Positions 44,790-53,904 of a stretch of DNA of 64,000 nucleotides are shown here, one piece after another (position 1 is the stretch's first letter; the number at the start of each line of letters is the position of its first letter). Origin of the DNA: Streptomyces kronopolitis (GTDB lineage Bacteria; Actinomycetota; Actinomycetes; Streptomycetales; Streptomycetaceae); contig NZ_BMND01000002.1 in NCBI RefSeq assembly GCF_014646275.1, positions 372,001 to 436,000 on the forward strand, in the 5' to 3' direction. Below the pieces are notes generated by a model. That model was not told the DNA's origin and ran no database searches. It saw nothing but the letters and a program-made list of their open reading frames with translations. The position numbers were made by a program, and so were the translations under genes.

Positions 44790-46574
44790 ATGTTGGACGG
44801 GACATCACACACACCGCACACACCACATCCACCGCACGACACACTGCGGCTGCGTCTGCCGGACCGACCGGGCCGTTCGGCGGACGAGGAGATACCCGGC
44901 GGCGGAACGGTGCCCGGCGGGGCCGAGGACGCCGATACCAGGGCGTACGCGGCGACCGGAACGGACGGCGACCCGGGTGCGGGGCTGCGGCGCTCCTCGC
45001 TCCTGATGGCGCTGGGGACCGTCGTCTCCCGGGCCACCGGGCTGATCCGCGTGATGCTCCAGGCCGGCGCGCTCGGTACCGGACTGCTCGCCACCACGTA
45101 CAACATGGCCAACACCATCCCGATGAGCGTCTACACGCTGATGATCGGCGGCGCGCTGAACTCGGTGCTGGTGCCGCAGCTGGTCCGGGCCAGGACCGAG
45201 CATCCGGACGGCGGCCGCGCGTTTGAACAGCGGCTGGTCACCCTGGTCCTGAGCGTCCTCGCGGTCGGCACCGTGCTGTCGGTCTGGGCCGCCCCGCAGA
45301 TCGTCGCCGTCTACACGAGCGACACCCCCGGGAACCACGCCGCCTTCGCGCTCACCGTGGTCTTCGCCCGCTTCCTGCTGCCGCAGATCTTCTTCTACGG
45401 ACTGTTCTTCATCCTCGGCCAAGTCCTCAACGCCCGGAACAAGTTCGGCGCGATGATGTGGACACCGGTGCTCAACAACGTCGTGCTGGTCACGATGTTC
45501 GGCCTCTACTTCGGCCTGCTGGCGGGCCCCGACCGGATCGAGGACATCACCCCGGGCCAGGTCGACTTCCTGGGCATCGCCACCACGGGCGGCATCGCCG
45601 TACAGGCACTGGCCCTGATCCCCTTCGTCCGCGCCGCCGGCTTCCGCTTCCGGCCGCGCTTCGACTGGCGCGGCAGCGGTCTGCGCAAGAGCATCGGGGC
45701 CGCCCGGTGGACGCTGCTGCTGGTGCTCGCCAACCTCGCCGCGATGACCGTCGTCACCCGCTTCGCCGGCGCCGCCGACCAGCAAAGCCCCACCGGTGGC
45801 GTCGGCTACACCGCCTACAGCTTCGCGCAGACCATCTGGATGCTGCCGCAGTCGATCGTCACCGTCTCGCTGGTGACCGCGCTGCTGCCCCGGATGAGCC
45901 GGGCGGTCGCCGAACGCCGCCTGGACGACATGCGCGCCGACCTCTCCCGCGGGCTGCGGATCAGCGGGGTCGTCATCGTCCCGGCCGCCTTCGCCTTCGT
46001 CGCGCTCGGCCCGCAGACCGCCCAACTCCTCTTCGCACACGGTGCCGTGGACGCGGCGTCGGCCGCGCCCGCCGGGCAGATGCTCCAGGCCTTCGGGCTC
46101 GGCCTGATCCCGTTCTCCGCCCAGTACCTGCTGCTGCGCGGCTTCTACGCGTTCGAGGACACCCGTACGCCGTTCCGGGCGGCGCTGTGCATCGCCGTCG
46201 TCAACATCGGCCTGGCCGCGGCCTGCCACCTGTGGCTGCCCACCCGCTGGGCGGTCATCGGGATGGCCGCGGCCTATGCCGTCGCCTACGGGGTGGGGCT
46301 GCTGTTCACCGCGGTGCTGCTGCGCCGCCGGCTCGCCGGTCGCCTCGACGGCCGGCGGCTGTGCCGCACCTACGGCAAGCTGGCGCTCGCCGCGGCCGCG
46401 GCCGGCGTGCTGGGCCGGCTCGTGGCCCGGGCGAGCTCCGGTGTGCCCGTCCCGGCGGGCTGGACCGCCGTGCCGGCCCTGGCCGCCGGCGCCCTCACCA
46501 TGGCGCTGGCCTTCGTGCTCCTGGCCCGCGTGCTGAAGATCGCCGAGCTGCGCGGTCTGCCCGGGCTGCGCTGA
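44790..46574 (+). CDS. murJ: MurJ/MviN family lipid II flippase-like protein
   Basis: 594 residues. A polar, H/P/D-rich N-terminus of about 65 residues precedes 13-14 membrane segments. RRSSLLMALGTVVSRATGLIR, NMANTIPMSVYTLMIGGALNSVLVPQL (read in part) and the later RGFYAFEDTRTP are conserved in MurJ, which moves lipid II across the membrane. It is probably a paralogue rather than the essential copy, which in Streptomyces sits elsewhere. The 9-base distance from ligD implies a shared transcript, an odd pairing of repair and wall functions. Confidence 0.88.
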   Translation: MLDGTSHTPHTPHPPHDTLRLRLPDRPGRSADEEIPGGGTVPGGAEDADTRAYAATGTDGDPGAGLRRSSLLMALGTVVSRATGLIRVMLQAGALGTGLLATTYNMANTIPMSVYTLMIGGALNSVLVPQLVRARTEHPDGGRAFEQRLVTLVLSVLAVGTVLSVWAAPQIVAVYTSDTPGNHAAFALTVVFARFLLPQIFFYGLFFILGQVLNARNKFGAMMWTPVLNNVVLVTMFGLYFGLLAGPDRIEDITPGQVDFLGIATTGGIAVQALALIPFVRAAGFRFRPRFDWRGSGLRKSIGAARWTLLLVLANLAAMTVVTRFAGAADQQSPTGGVGYTAYSFAQTIWMLPQSIVTVSLVTALLPRMSRAVAERRLDDMRADLSRGLRISGVVIVPAAFAFVALGPQTAQLLFAHGAVDAASAAPAGQMLQAFGLGLIPFSAQYLLLRGFYAFEDTRTPFRAALCIAVVNIGLAAACHLWLPTRWAVIGMAAAYAVAYGVGLLFTAVLLRRRLAGRLDGRRLCRTYGKLALAAAAAGVLGRLVARASSGVPVPAGWTAVPALAAGALTMALAFVLLARVLKIAELRGLPGLR

Positions 46575-46589
46575 CCGGGCAGGCCGCCG

Positions 46590-47018
46590 TCACACCGCCC
46601 GGGGCCGCGGCCAGGACGCCCGGGCGGCGGCCCCGAGCCAGTCGATGACGGCGGCGACCGTGGTGTCACCGAGGCTCGCGATCTCCGCCAGGGCCGCCAG
46701 GTCGGCGTCCGCCGGAGTGATGCCCGCGGCGCTCAGCGCGGCCTGGAGCTCCTGCCGCCGCCGGTCGGGCATGGCCACCGGACCCTGCCGCTGCGCTCCG
46801 GGGAACGGGGGAGCCGGCGGCCGGTCCTGCGGGAGCAGCGGCCCGAAGTGCAGCCGGTCCTCCGGGCGGGGCGGCGGCAGAACGGGCTCAGCGGAGTACC
46901 CGGACGGGCGCTGCTGCGCGCTCGCCGGCGCACCGAGACGCTCCTCGGGGCGCGGGGGAGCGAGCACATAGCCCGGCGTGGCACCGTACGGCGGGGGAGT
47001 GGGGCAGAACTGCGACAT
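46590..47018 (-). CDS. proline-rich hypothetical protein
   Basis: 142 residues from ATG 47018 with GGAGG 5-6 bases upstream. The first 85 residues are proline-rich with two related segments (LAPPRPEERLGAPAS and LPPPRPEDRLHFGPL). The last 60 form predicted helices (RRQELQAALSAAGITPADADLAAL). No signal or membrane segment. Not recognised. Convergent with the MurJ gene, 15 bases between stops. Confidence 0.6.
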   Translation of the reverse strand: MSQFCPTPPPYGATPGYVLAPPRPEERLGAPASAQQRPSGYSAEPVLPPPRPEDRLHFGPLLPQDRPPAPPFPGAQRQGPVAMPDRRRQELQAALSAAGITPADADLAALAEIASLGDTTVAAVIDWLGAAARASWPRPRAV

Positions 47019-47254
47019 AAGGGCCTCCACAACTCACGGTCCGAAGGGTTCGAAGGATTCAGGGGTCCGAAGGATTCGAGGGGTTCGAAGGTTCGGCGGG
47101 ATCAGGTGAATCCGGGGAGTTTCCGGGATTCGGGGCATTCGGTGAACAACGTGTCAGTTCTTCGGAAGCCGGGCCGGGCCCGTCCGGTTGCAGGCCGGGT
47201 GCGAGTTCACCCGATAAGGCCAAAGTGCGCCGGTTGCCTCGCTACCGTGGCCGC

Positions 47255-47884
47255 ATGCCGCGCACTCCGGAAGAACTCCCGAACCCGTACTGGAATCACA
47301 ATGTGCACTATCACCGGCTGGTGCTCGGTGCCGTGCCGGACGGCTGTGCCCGAGCGCTGGACATCGGATGCGGCGACGGCTTGCTGGCCCGCAAACTCGC
47401 GCGGCGGATTCCCGAGGTGACCGGCGTGGACCGCTCGTCGGCGATGATCCGGCTGGCCCGCGAGGCCGGCGCCCGGTCCCCGAACGCCACCTTTGTCGAG
47501 GCGGATTTCCTGGCGGCGGACGAGTCCCTTCCGGGCGGGTACGACTTCCTCTGCGCCGTGGCCGTCCTCCATCACCTGGATTTCACGACCGCGGTCCGCC
47601 GTATGACCGCCCTGCTCGCACCCGGCGGACGCCTCGTCGTCATCGGCCTGGCCCGCACCCGGACACCGCTGGACTGGCTCATCAGCGGCGCGGGCGTGCC
47701 CGCCGCCCGGCTCCTCGCCCGGCGCCACGGCGGCATGTCCGCACCGTCGGGCATGCCGATCCAGGACGCGGACATGACCTGGGGTGAGATCCGGCGCGCG
47801 GCACGGGACATGCTGCCGGGCAGCCGATTCCGCCGCCATCTCCTGTGGCGCTATGCCCTGATGTGGGACAAGCCGCGTTCCTGA
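47255..47884 (+). CDS. class I SAM-dependent methyltransferase
   Basis: 209 residues from ATG 47255. Motif I is ALDIGCGDGLLARKLA, motif II VTGVDRSSAMI, and the post-I/IV region YDFLCAVAVLHHLDF. Rossmann-fold small-molecule methyltransferase of the UbiE/Methyltransf_11/25 type; substrate unknown. The residues ALMWDKPR at the C-terminus are seen in many Streptomyces homologues. Stand-alone gene. The 368-base gap that follows holds only the palindrome listed next and the nuclease promoter. Confidence 0.9.
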   Translation: MPRTPEELPNPYWNHNVHYHRLVLGAVPDGCARALDIGCGDGLLARKLARRIPEVTGVDRSSAMIRLAREAGARSPNATFVEADFLAADESLPGGYDFLCAVAVLHHLDFTTAVRRMTALLAPGGRLVVIGLARTRTPLDWLISGAGVPAARLLARRHGGMSAPSGMPIQDADMTWGEIRRAARDMLPGSRFRRHLLWRYALMWDKPRS

Positions 47885-48089
47885 AGACGACTCAAAAGCA
47901 GACGCCAACTTGCCCGCCCAGCAACCCATTTCGTTCCCACGCGTGGATTTCCATGAGCGGTGCCCGTGTGCCCGCCGCTTCCCTCCCCGGGCAGCGGTGC
48001 GAACCCCTCCGCACCGAACATCTCCTGCCTCCGCCCCACCTGACGGGGTATCGGCAACAGTGCTGCGTTTCCGGGGTTTCGGGGGAATT

Positions 48090-48104
48090 CCGTGACTGTC
48101 ACGG
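48090..48104. promoter_or_regulatory. perfect palindrome upstream of the endonuclease gene
   Basis: CCGTGACTGTCACGG is a perfect 7-1-7 palindrome about 150 bases before the nuclease start. Size and symmetry suit a dimeric repressor or activator. No factor can be named. Confidence 0.45.
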
Positions 48105-48252
48105 AGTGGGCACATAACCCTCTCCCCCTGTTCACGCCGTGATGATTCCGGTGATGGAAAGCTGCCTGCGGCTGTGTTTCCCCACGGCCGGCCCGGGTCG
48201 CGCCCCCACATTTCGCGACTCGACGCCACAATCAGGGGAGAGGACACACTTC

Positions 48253-49131
48253 GTGGACACCACATGCGTGACCCGTCGCGCCCGTATAGGACTGGCTCTC
48301 GCCATCGGTACGGTGCTGACGGCGGTGGTCGCACAGATCCCGGCCAACGCGACGGCCACCGAGTCCGTACACCGGCCCGCCGCCGCGCCCTTCGCTTCGC
48401 ACCCCTCCCACGCCCTGCGTGCGGGCGACCACACGTCGTACGACGACACGTACTACAAGGACGCCGTCGGCAAGACCGGCCAGGCGCTCAAGGATTCACT
48501 GCACCGGATCATCAGCACCACCCAGACCGGGAAGCTGACGTATGACGAGGTCTGGGACGCCCTCAAGGACACCGACCAGGACCCGGACAAGAGCGGGAAC
48601 GTGATCCTGCTGTACTCCGGCCGCTCCGCGAGCAAGGACGCCCACGGCGGCGGCGAGGACGACTGGAACCGCGAACACGTCTGGGCGAAGTCCCACGGCG
48701 ACTTCGGTACCGACACCGGCCCGGGCACCGACCTGCACCATCTGCGCCCGGCCGAGGTCTCCGTCAACGGCGCCCGCGGCGACAAGGACTTCGACAACGG
48801 CGGGGAGGCGGTCCCCGGAGCCCCGGGCAGCCGCACCGACGACGACTCCTTCGAGCCCCGTGACGCGGTCAAGGGCGATGTCGCCCGCATGATCCTCTAC
48901 ATGGCCGTCCGCTACGACGGCGGCGACGGATTCCCGGACCTGGAACCCAACGACAAGGTCGACAACGGCACCGCGCCGCACATCGGCAAGCTCTCCGTCC
49001 TGAAGCAGTGGAGCAAGCAGGACCCGCCGGACTCCTTCGAGAAGCACCGCAACCAGGTGATATTCGACAAGTACCAGCACAACCGGAACCCGTTCGTCGA
49101 CCACCCGGAGTGGGTCGACGCGATCTGGTAA
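48253..49131 (+). CDS. secreted endonuclease I (EndA/NucM family)
   Basis: 292 residues from GTG 48253 behind GGGGAGAGG. The N-terminus RRARIGLALAIGTVLTAVVA with cleavage after NATA is a Sec signal. The His-Me finger core is intact: DDWNREHVWAKSHGDFG, then TDLHHLRPAEVSVNGARGDKDFDNGG, with the catalytic HH and metal-binding asparagine. It should degrade DNA/RNA outside the cell, for nutrient scavenging or during mycelial lysis. Confidence 0.92.
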   Translation: MDTTCVTRRARIGLALAIGTVLTAVVAQIPANATATESVHRPAAAPFASHPSHALRAGDHTSYDDTYYKDAVGKTGQALKDSLHRIISTTQTGKLTYDEVWDALKDTDQDPDKSGNVILLYSGRSASKDAHGGGEDDWNREHVWAKSHGDFGTDTGPGTDLHHLRPAEVSVNGARGDKDFDNGGEAVPGAPGSRTDDDSFEPRDAVKGDVARMILYMAVRYDGGDGFPDLEPNDKVDNGTAPHIGKLSVLKQWSKQDPPDSFEKHRNQVIFDKYQHNRNPFVDHPEWVDAIW

Positions 49132-49297
49132 CCGGGACGCGGCCGCGTGGGCCGGGCCCGGCGGGACGACCGCCGGGCCCGGCCCACCGGTCTTGAGCCC
49201 ACCGGTACCGGCCGCCGCGCCCGCCGCTGGAGCCCCCGCACATCGGATGGCGTATGCCAGGCAGCGACACGCCCGGGTCGTTTTTAGCGTGGGCGAC

Positions 49298-50575
49298 ATG
49301 TCTAGCGTGAGTTGGGCCCCCGTCAGAGTCGCCACCGCCGCCACTCTTTGTGCCGCCGGCCTGTGGGCCGTGCCCGGTCAGGCAGTCGCCGATGGCCCGA
49401 ACGGCATCGACGACCTGCGGCCCGGAACGCACCTCGCCGATCCGGCCGCCGCCGACTACCGGCTGGACCGGCACGGAGTGCAGTTCCTGCCCAGGGCGGA
49501 GGCACCCGAGCCACCGGACCTCTCCGCCCTGTCCTGGATGGTGACGGACATGGCGAGCGGCAAGGTCCTCGCGGCCAAGAACGCCCACCGGCCGCTGCCG
49601 CCCGCCAGCACCCTCAAGACGCTGTTCGCCGTGACGGTGCTGCCGAAGTTCTCCCAGGGGGAGGTGCACACGGTCTCGCTGGAGGACCTGTCCGGTATCG
49701 AGTCCGGGAGTTCGCTCGCGGGTCTCAAGGAGGACATGCCGTACCACGTCGACGATCTGTGGCGCGCCGTCTTCCTGCGCTCCGGCAGCGACGCCGTCCA
49801 CACCCTGGCGGCCATGAACGGCGGCTGGAACAAGACCATCGACGACATGCAGGAGACCGCGCACCGCCTCGGCGCCCGCGACACGCGAGTGGAGTCGGCC
49901 GACGGGTTCGACACGCCGGGCCAGGTCTCCTCCGCCTACGACCTGACGCTCTTCGGCCGGGCCGGTCTGCACAACCCGGACTTCGCCCACTTCGCCGCGA
50001 CCAAGGAGGCCCAGCTTCCGCAGGACGGCGGCCCGGACTCGTTCGGCATCCAGAACACCAACCGGCTGCTGGTCGGCTCACACGGCGTCAGGCCGTACGA
50101 CGGGCTGATCGGCGTGAAGAACGGCTACACCACGCACGCCGGCAACACGCTGATCGCCGCCGCCCGGCGCGGCGGCCGGACGCTGCTGGTCACCGTCATG
50201 AACCCGCAGTCCGGCGCCCCGAACGCGGTCTACGAGGAGACCCGCACCCTGCTGGACTGGGGATTCGAGGCGGCACCGCACACCGCGGCGGTCGGCGCGC
50301 TCCCCGCCTGGAACGCCGGCGACGCCGACGGCGGCGCGCTGAACGCCGCCCATCGGCAGGGGTCCGGAACGGCCCTGCACAAGGCGGCGATCGGTCCGGC
50401 GGACGCCGGATGGCAGGGGCGGTACTGGTGGCTGCTGTCGGCCGTCGGCGTCATCGCCCTCGCCGGGCTCGGCACCGGTGCGTGGTTCCGTCGCCGCAAG
50501 CTGCGCGAGAGCGAGCGGGAGCGCGCGGCCGAGCGTGCGGTCGAGCCCGAGGCCGAGAGCGTGGAGACCGGCTGA
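49298..50575 (+). CDS. D-alanyl-D-alanine carboxypeptidase-like protein (S11)
   Basis: 425 residues. Signal segment VRVATAATLCAAGLWAVPGQAVA, a serine peptidase domain (about 60-330) and one C-terminal membrane helix (WWLLSAVGVIALAGLGTGAWF) with a basic-acidic tail, the normal DacA layout. SxxK is STLK. The SxN motif is SGSD and the KTG motif is KNG, both departures from the canonical residues, although KNG is seen in several actinobacterial members. Trims the terminal D-alanine of wall pentapeptides if active. ATG 49298. Confidence 0.88.
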   Translation: MSSVSWAPVRVATAATLCAAGLWAVPGQAVADGPNGIDDLRPGTHLADPAAADYRLDRHGVQFLPRAEAPEPPDLSALSWMVTDMASGKVLAAKNAHRPLPPASTLKTLFAVTVLPKFSQGEVHTVSLEDLSGIESGSSLAGLKEDMPYHVDDLWRAVFLRSGSDAVHTLAAMNGGWNKTIDDMQETAHRLGARDTRVESADGFDTPGQVSSAYDLTLFGRAGLHNPDFAHFAATKEAQLPQDGGPDSFGIQNTNRLLVGSHGVRPYDGLIGVKNGYTTHAGNTLIAAARRGGRTLLVTVMNPQSGAPNAVYEETRTLLDWGFEAAPHTAAVGALPAWNAGDADGGALNAAHRQGSGTALHKAAIGPADAGWQGRYWWLLSAVGVIALAGLGTGAWFRRRKLRESERERAAERAVEPEAESVETG

Positions 50576-50870
50576 GACCGCAGCCCGCAGCATCGGGACC
50601 TGTCGCACACCCGTCCGATCGGTCAGGAATACGGAGGACGTGCGCTGGCCTTGGCCGGTGAACGGCGACGCGTCCGTCATGGTTGTACGGCCCGCCGGGC
50701 GTTGCTCGGTGTAGCGTCCTGATCAGCTGTCGTGGTTCCGAAGTGCCGGACGCCCGTGTCGCATTCACGGGCGTCCTTGCTGTGTAGCGCGTCTCCGGAC
50801 CAGGGCGATCACCTCCGGATTCCGCAGCACGCGGAAGCCGACGCAAGCCCATTGAACGAAGGAGACGGAC

Positions 50871-51074
50871 ATGGCTTCCGGCACGGTCAAGTGGTTCAAC
50901 TCGGAGAAGGGCTTCGGCTTCATCGCCCAGGATGGCGGCGGCGCCGATGTCTTCGCGCACTACTCCAACATCGACGCCACGGGCTTCCGAGAGCTGCAGG
51001 AGGGCCAGAAGGTGACCTTCGAGGTCACCCAGGGGCACAAGGGCCCCCAGGCCGAGAAGATCCGGCTGGCGTAG
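50871..51074 (+). CDS. cold-shock domain protein (CspA family)
   Basis: 67 residues, a single cold-shock domain. RNP1 is KGFGFIAQ and RNP2 is [22 protein letters not shown] is near-universal. Binds single-stranded RNA/DNA as a chaperone. GAAGGAGAC gives a strong ribosome-binding site. The 295 bases upstream contain no gene and probably form a long 5' untranslated region, usual for csp genes. Confidence 0.95.
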   Translation: MASGTVKWFNSEKGFGFIAQDGGGADVFAHYSNIDATGFRELQEGQKVTFEVTQGHKGPQAEKIRLA

Positions 51075-51296
51075 CCACCGCGGACTCACCTCTCGGTGCC
51101 CGCTCCCGATCCCGGGGGCGGGCACCGTCGCGCGAGGGGGCGGTGCCGCCTCACCCCATCGGCCCCGTCCCCGGCCTCCTGGGGGCACCGGGCGCGACCG
51201 GCCGGATGGCGCGGTGCTCATCCGTGCGGCGTACGACGGCGCGGCGGGAATGCGCCGCCGCCGGGCGGGCCGCTCAGGTGGTCAGGTCTGTGGTGG

Positions 51297-51491
51297 TCAG
51301 GGCTGCGGTGGCCGGTCCTGGCCCGGTCCGCTGCCGAACTGGTCCCTGAGCTTGTCCTGGCCCGTGTCGACCTGGCCCTTGTACTTGCCCTGGGTCTTGT
51401 CGTCGACCATGTCGCCGGACTTGTCGATGCCCTTGTCCGTCTGGCTTTCGTGGCCCTTCAGCATGCTCTTGATCTTGTCCATCATGGACAT
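51297..51491 (-). CDS. MT0933/CsbD-like small antitoxin-family protein
   Basis: 64 residues, hydrophilic and helical: MDKIKSMLKGHESQTDKGID, then VDDKTQGKYKGQVDTGQDK, matching the MT0933 antitoxin family (also CsbD-like). GAGGAGGA lies 7 bases upstream. No toxin-like gene is adjacent, so a stress-related role independent of a toxin is as likely. The 359 bases beyond its start (51492-51850) hold nothing else that I can identify. Confidence 0.75.
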   Translation of the reverse strand: MSMMDKIKSMLKGHESQTDKGIDKSGDMVDDKTQGKYKGQVDTGQDKLRDQFGSGPGQDRPPQP

Positions 51492-51850
51492 GATTCGTCC
51501 TCCTCACCACGGTCCCCCACGCCTCCAGCATCGTCCTGTCCCAGGGGATCTGCATCAGGGAGCCCGGCAGGCCGTCCACGGCCGGGGTATGGCACCGGCG
51601 CGGGGGCGGATTCCCGGGGGCCGGATGCCGTCGGCGGCCGGTGACCCGCGCTCCGGTGGCGCGGCGCGGCACCGCCACGGGGAACGGACGCCCCCTCCCG
51701 GGCACACGGCGGCGGGGGAGGCCCGCACCGTTCCCGGCCCGGAAGCGCGCCCGCCCACCCGAGTGGAGCAGTTGCCCGGCGGAAATTGCCATCAGCCGCC
51801 GTCGGCCCGCTCGACGGGCACGGCGCCGCGGTCCGGCTGAGAATGCAGCG

Positions 51851-52171
51851 GTGAGCGATGAACACCGCAGTGCCGAGGATCCCGCGCCGCGCGCCGTGTC
51901 GTGTGAAGAGGAACGACGGCTCGCCAGACAGGCGCTGGCCGGCCATGCCCGGAGCGCGGGCGACCTGTCGATGCTGATGGACATGCTGGGCCTGGACCCG
52001 AGCCGCGACCAGGACGCCGACGCGCCCTGCTGCCAGGAGACGGGCCACGGCCACGAGTGCGACGGCGGCGCGGCCGCCCGGACCGCCGGCCGCGCACGCG
52101 AACGCCGCCCCGAGCCGCGCCGGGACACCTGCCGCGACGCCCGGTCACCCTCGGGCGGCCCCCGGGGGTAG
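51851..52171 (+). CDS. small Streptomyces hypothetical protein
   Basis: 106 residues from GTG 51851. The centre RQALAGHARSAGDLSMLMDMLGLDPSRD resembles a motif I recall in many short Streptomyces proteins of unknown role (helix followed by LDMLGLDP). CC and HGHEC residues follow and then an R-rich tail of doubtful coding quality. No ribosome-binding site is obvious. Moderate support. Confidence 0.45.
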   Translation: MSDEHRSAEDPAPRAVSCEEERRLARQALAGHARSAGDLSMLMDMLGLDPSRDQDADAPCCQETGHGHECDGGAAARTAGRARERRPEPRRDTCRDARSPSGGPRG

Positions 52172-52283
52172 GCGGCACTCAAGGCCGGGTGCCACTTGCC
52201 CGACCGCCCCTGGCCCGCCCGCTCCCGTACCGACCTGACCGCACGTCACCCACGCACGTGCTCCACCCGAGGAGGCCGCGCAG

Positions 52284-53816
52284 ATGTCCGGCACAGGCGA
52301 CGCCCCCGCGCGGCCCGGGACCCGCCCACTCGCCCTGGTCACCGGCGCCACCGGCTACATCGGCGGCCGGCTGATCCCCGAGCTGCTCACGGCCGGGTTC
52401 GCCGTCCGCGCGCTGGCCAGGACCCCGGAGAAGCTGCGCGACCACCCCCGGGCGGCGGACATGGAGGTGCTGCGCGGCGATGTCACCGACGCCGAATCGG
52501 TGGCCACCGCGATGGACGGCGTCGACGTCGCGTACTACCTGGTGCACGCCCTGGGCAGCGGCCGGCGGTTCGAGGACACCGACCGCCGGGCCGCGCAGAT
52601 CTTCGCCCGGCAGGCCCGCGCCGCCGGCGTGCGCCGGATCGTCTACCTCGGCGGTCTCACCCCCGAGGGCGTCCCCGAACAGCAGCTCTCCCCCCATCTG
52701 CGCTCCCGCGCCGAGGTCGCGGACATCCTGCTGGCGTCCGGTGTCCCCACCGCCGTCCTGCGCGCCGCGGTCATCATCGGCTCCGGCTCGGCCTCGTTCG
52801 AGATGCTGCGCTACCTCACCGAACGGCTGCCGGTCATGGTCACCCCCAGCTGGGTGCGCACCCGCATCCAGCCGGTCGCCGTCCGCGATGTCCTGCGCTA
52901 CCTGGTGGGCTGCGCCCGCCTGCCCCACGACGTCAGCCGGGCCTTCGACATCGGCGGGCCTGACGTGCTCAGCTACCGCGACATGATGCAGCGCTACGCC
53001 CGCGTCGCCGAACTGCCCGAACGGCTGATCCTCCCGGTGCCGATGCTCACCCCGCGGCTGTCCAGCCTCTGGATCGGCCTGGTCACGCCGGTCCCGCCGG
53101 GCCTCGCCCGGCCGCTGGCCGAATCGCTGCGCCACGAGGTCGTCTGCCGCGAGCACGACATCGCCCGGTACGTGCCCGACCCGGACCCGCCGGGCCACCC
53201 GATCGCCTTCGACCAGGCGCTGCAGCTCGCGCTGCGCCGGGTACGGGACGCCGAGGTGGCCACCCGCTGGTCGAACGCCGCGGTGCCCGGCGCGCCGAGC
53301 GATCCCCTGCCCACCGACCCCGACTGGGCCGGCGGCAGCCTCTACACCGATCTGCGCGAGCGGACCGTGGACGCGCCCCCCGACGCGCTGTGGCGGGTGG
53401 TCGAGGGCATCGGCGGCGACAACGGCTGGTACTCCTTCCCGCTCGCCTGGGCGGTGCGCGGCTGGCTGGACCGGCTGGTCGGCGGGGTGGGGCTGCGCCG
53501 CGGCAGGCGGGATGCCCGCCGGCTGCGGGTCGGCGACTCGCTCGACTTCTGGCGCGTCGAAGAGGTCGCCCCCGGGCGGCTGCTGCGGCTGCGCGCCGAG
53601 ATGCGGCTGCCCGGACTGGCCTGGCTGGAACTGACGGTCGGCCGCGACGACCGGGGCCGGACCCGCTACGGCCAGCGGGCCCTCTTCCACCCGCACGGAC
53701 TGACCGGCCATGCCTACTGGTGGTGCGTCTCGCCCTTCCACGCCGCCGTGTTCGGCGGCATGGCCCGCAACATCGCCGCGGCCGCGGAGGCCGAACACCG
53801 CGCCCACGGCGAGTGA
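52284..53816 (+). CDS. SDR family NAD(P)-binding protein fused to DUF2867
   Basis: 510 residues. Residues 15-260 form an atypical short-chain dehydrogenase/NmrA-like Rossmann domain (VTGATGYIGGRLIPELL at the cofactor site, YLGGLTPEG in place of YxxxK). From about 340 a DUF2867 domain, similar to SRPBCC ligand-binding proteins, follows (LRERTVDAPPDALWRVVEGIGG, then GHAYWWCVSPFHAAVFGGMARNI). The fusion is common in actinobacteria and cyanobacteria; the substrate is unknown. ATG 52284 behind GAGGAGG-like sequence. Confidence 0.88.
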   Translation: MSGTGDAPARPGTRPLALVTGATGYIGGRLIPELLTAGFAVRALARTPEKLRDHPRAADMEVLRGDVTDAESVATAMDGVDVAYYLVHALGSGRRFEDTDRRAAQIFARQARAAGVRRIVYLGGLTPEGVPEQQLSPHLRSRAEVADILLASGVPTAVLRAAVIIGSGSASFEMLRYLTERLPVMVTPSWVRTRIQPVAVRDVLRYLVGCARLPHDVSRAFDIGGPDVLSYRDMMQRYARVAELPERLILPVPMLTPRLSSLWIGLVTPVPPGLARPLAESLRHEVVCREHDIARYVPDPDPPGHPIAFDQALQLALRRVRDAEVATRWSNAAVPGAPSDPLPTDPDWAGGSLYTDLRERTVDAPPDALWRVVEGIGGDNGWYSFPLAWAVRGWLDRLVGGVGLRRGRRDARRLRVGDSLDFWRVEEVAPGRLLRLRAEMRLPGLAWLELTVGRDDRGRTRYGQRALFHPHGLTGHAYWWCVSPFHAAVFGGMARNIAAAAEAEHRAHGE

Positions 53817-53904
53817 TCCGGCCGCGCGGCCACGGCATGCCGAGAGCGGGCCCCCGGGAGCCGACGCCCCTGGAAGCCCGCCCTGGTGGGTTGCCCCGGT
53901 GAAC

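Noticed and set aside
51297..52171. Toxin-antitoxin pair formed by the MT0933-like gene and the neighbouring small ORF
   Set aside because: The two genes are divergent with 359 bases between them, and the second product has no toxin-like features.
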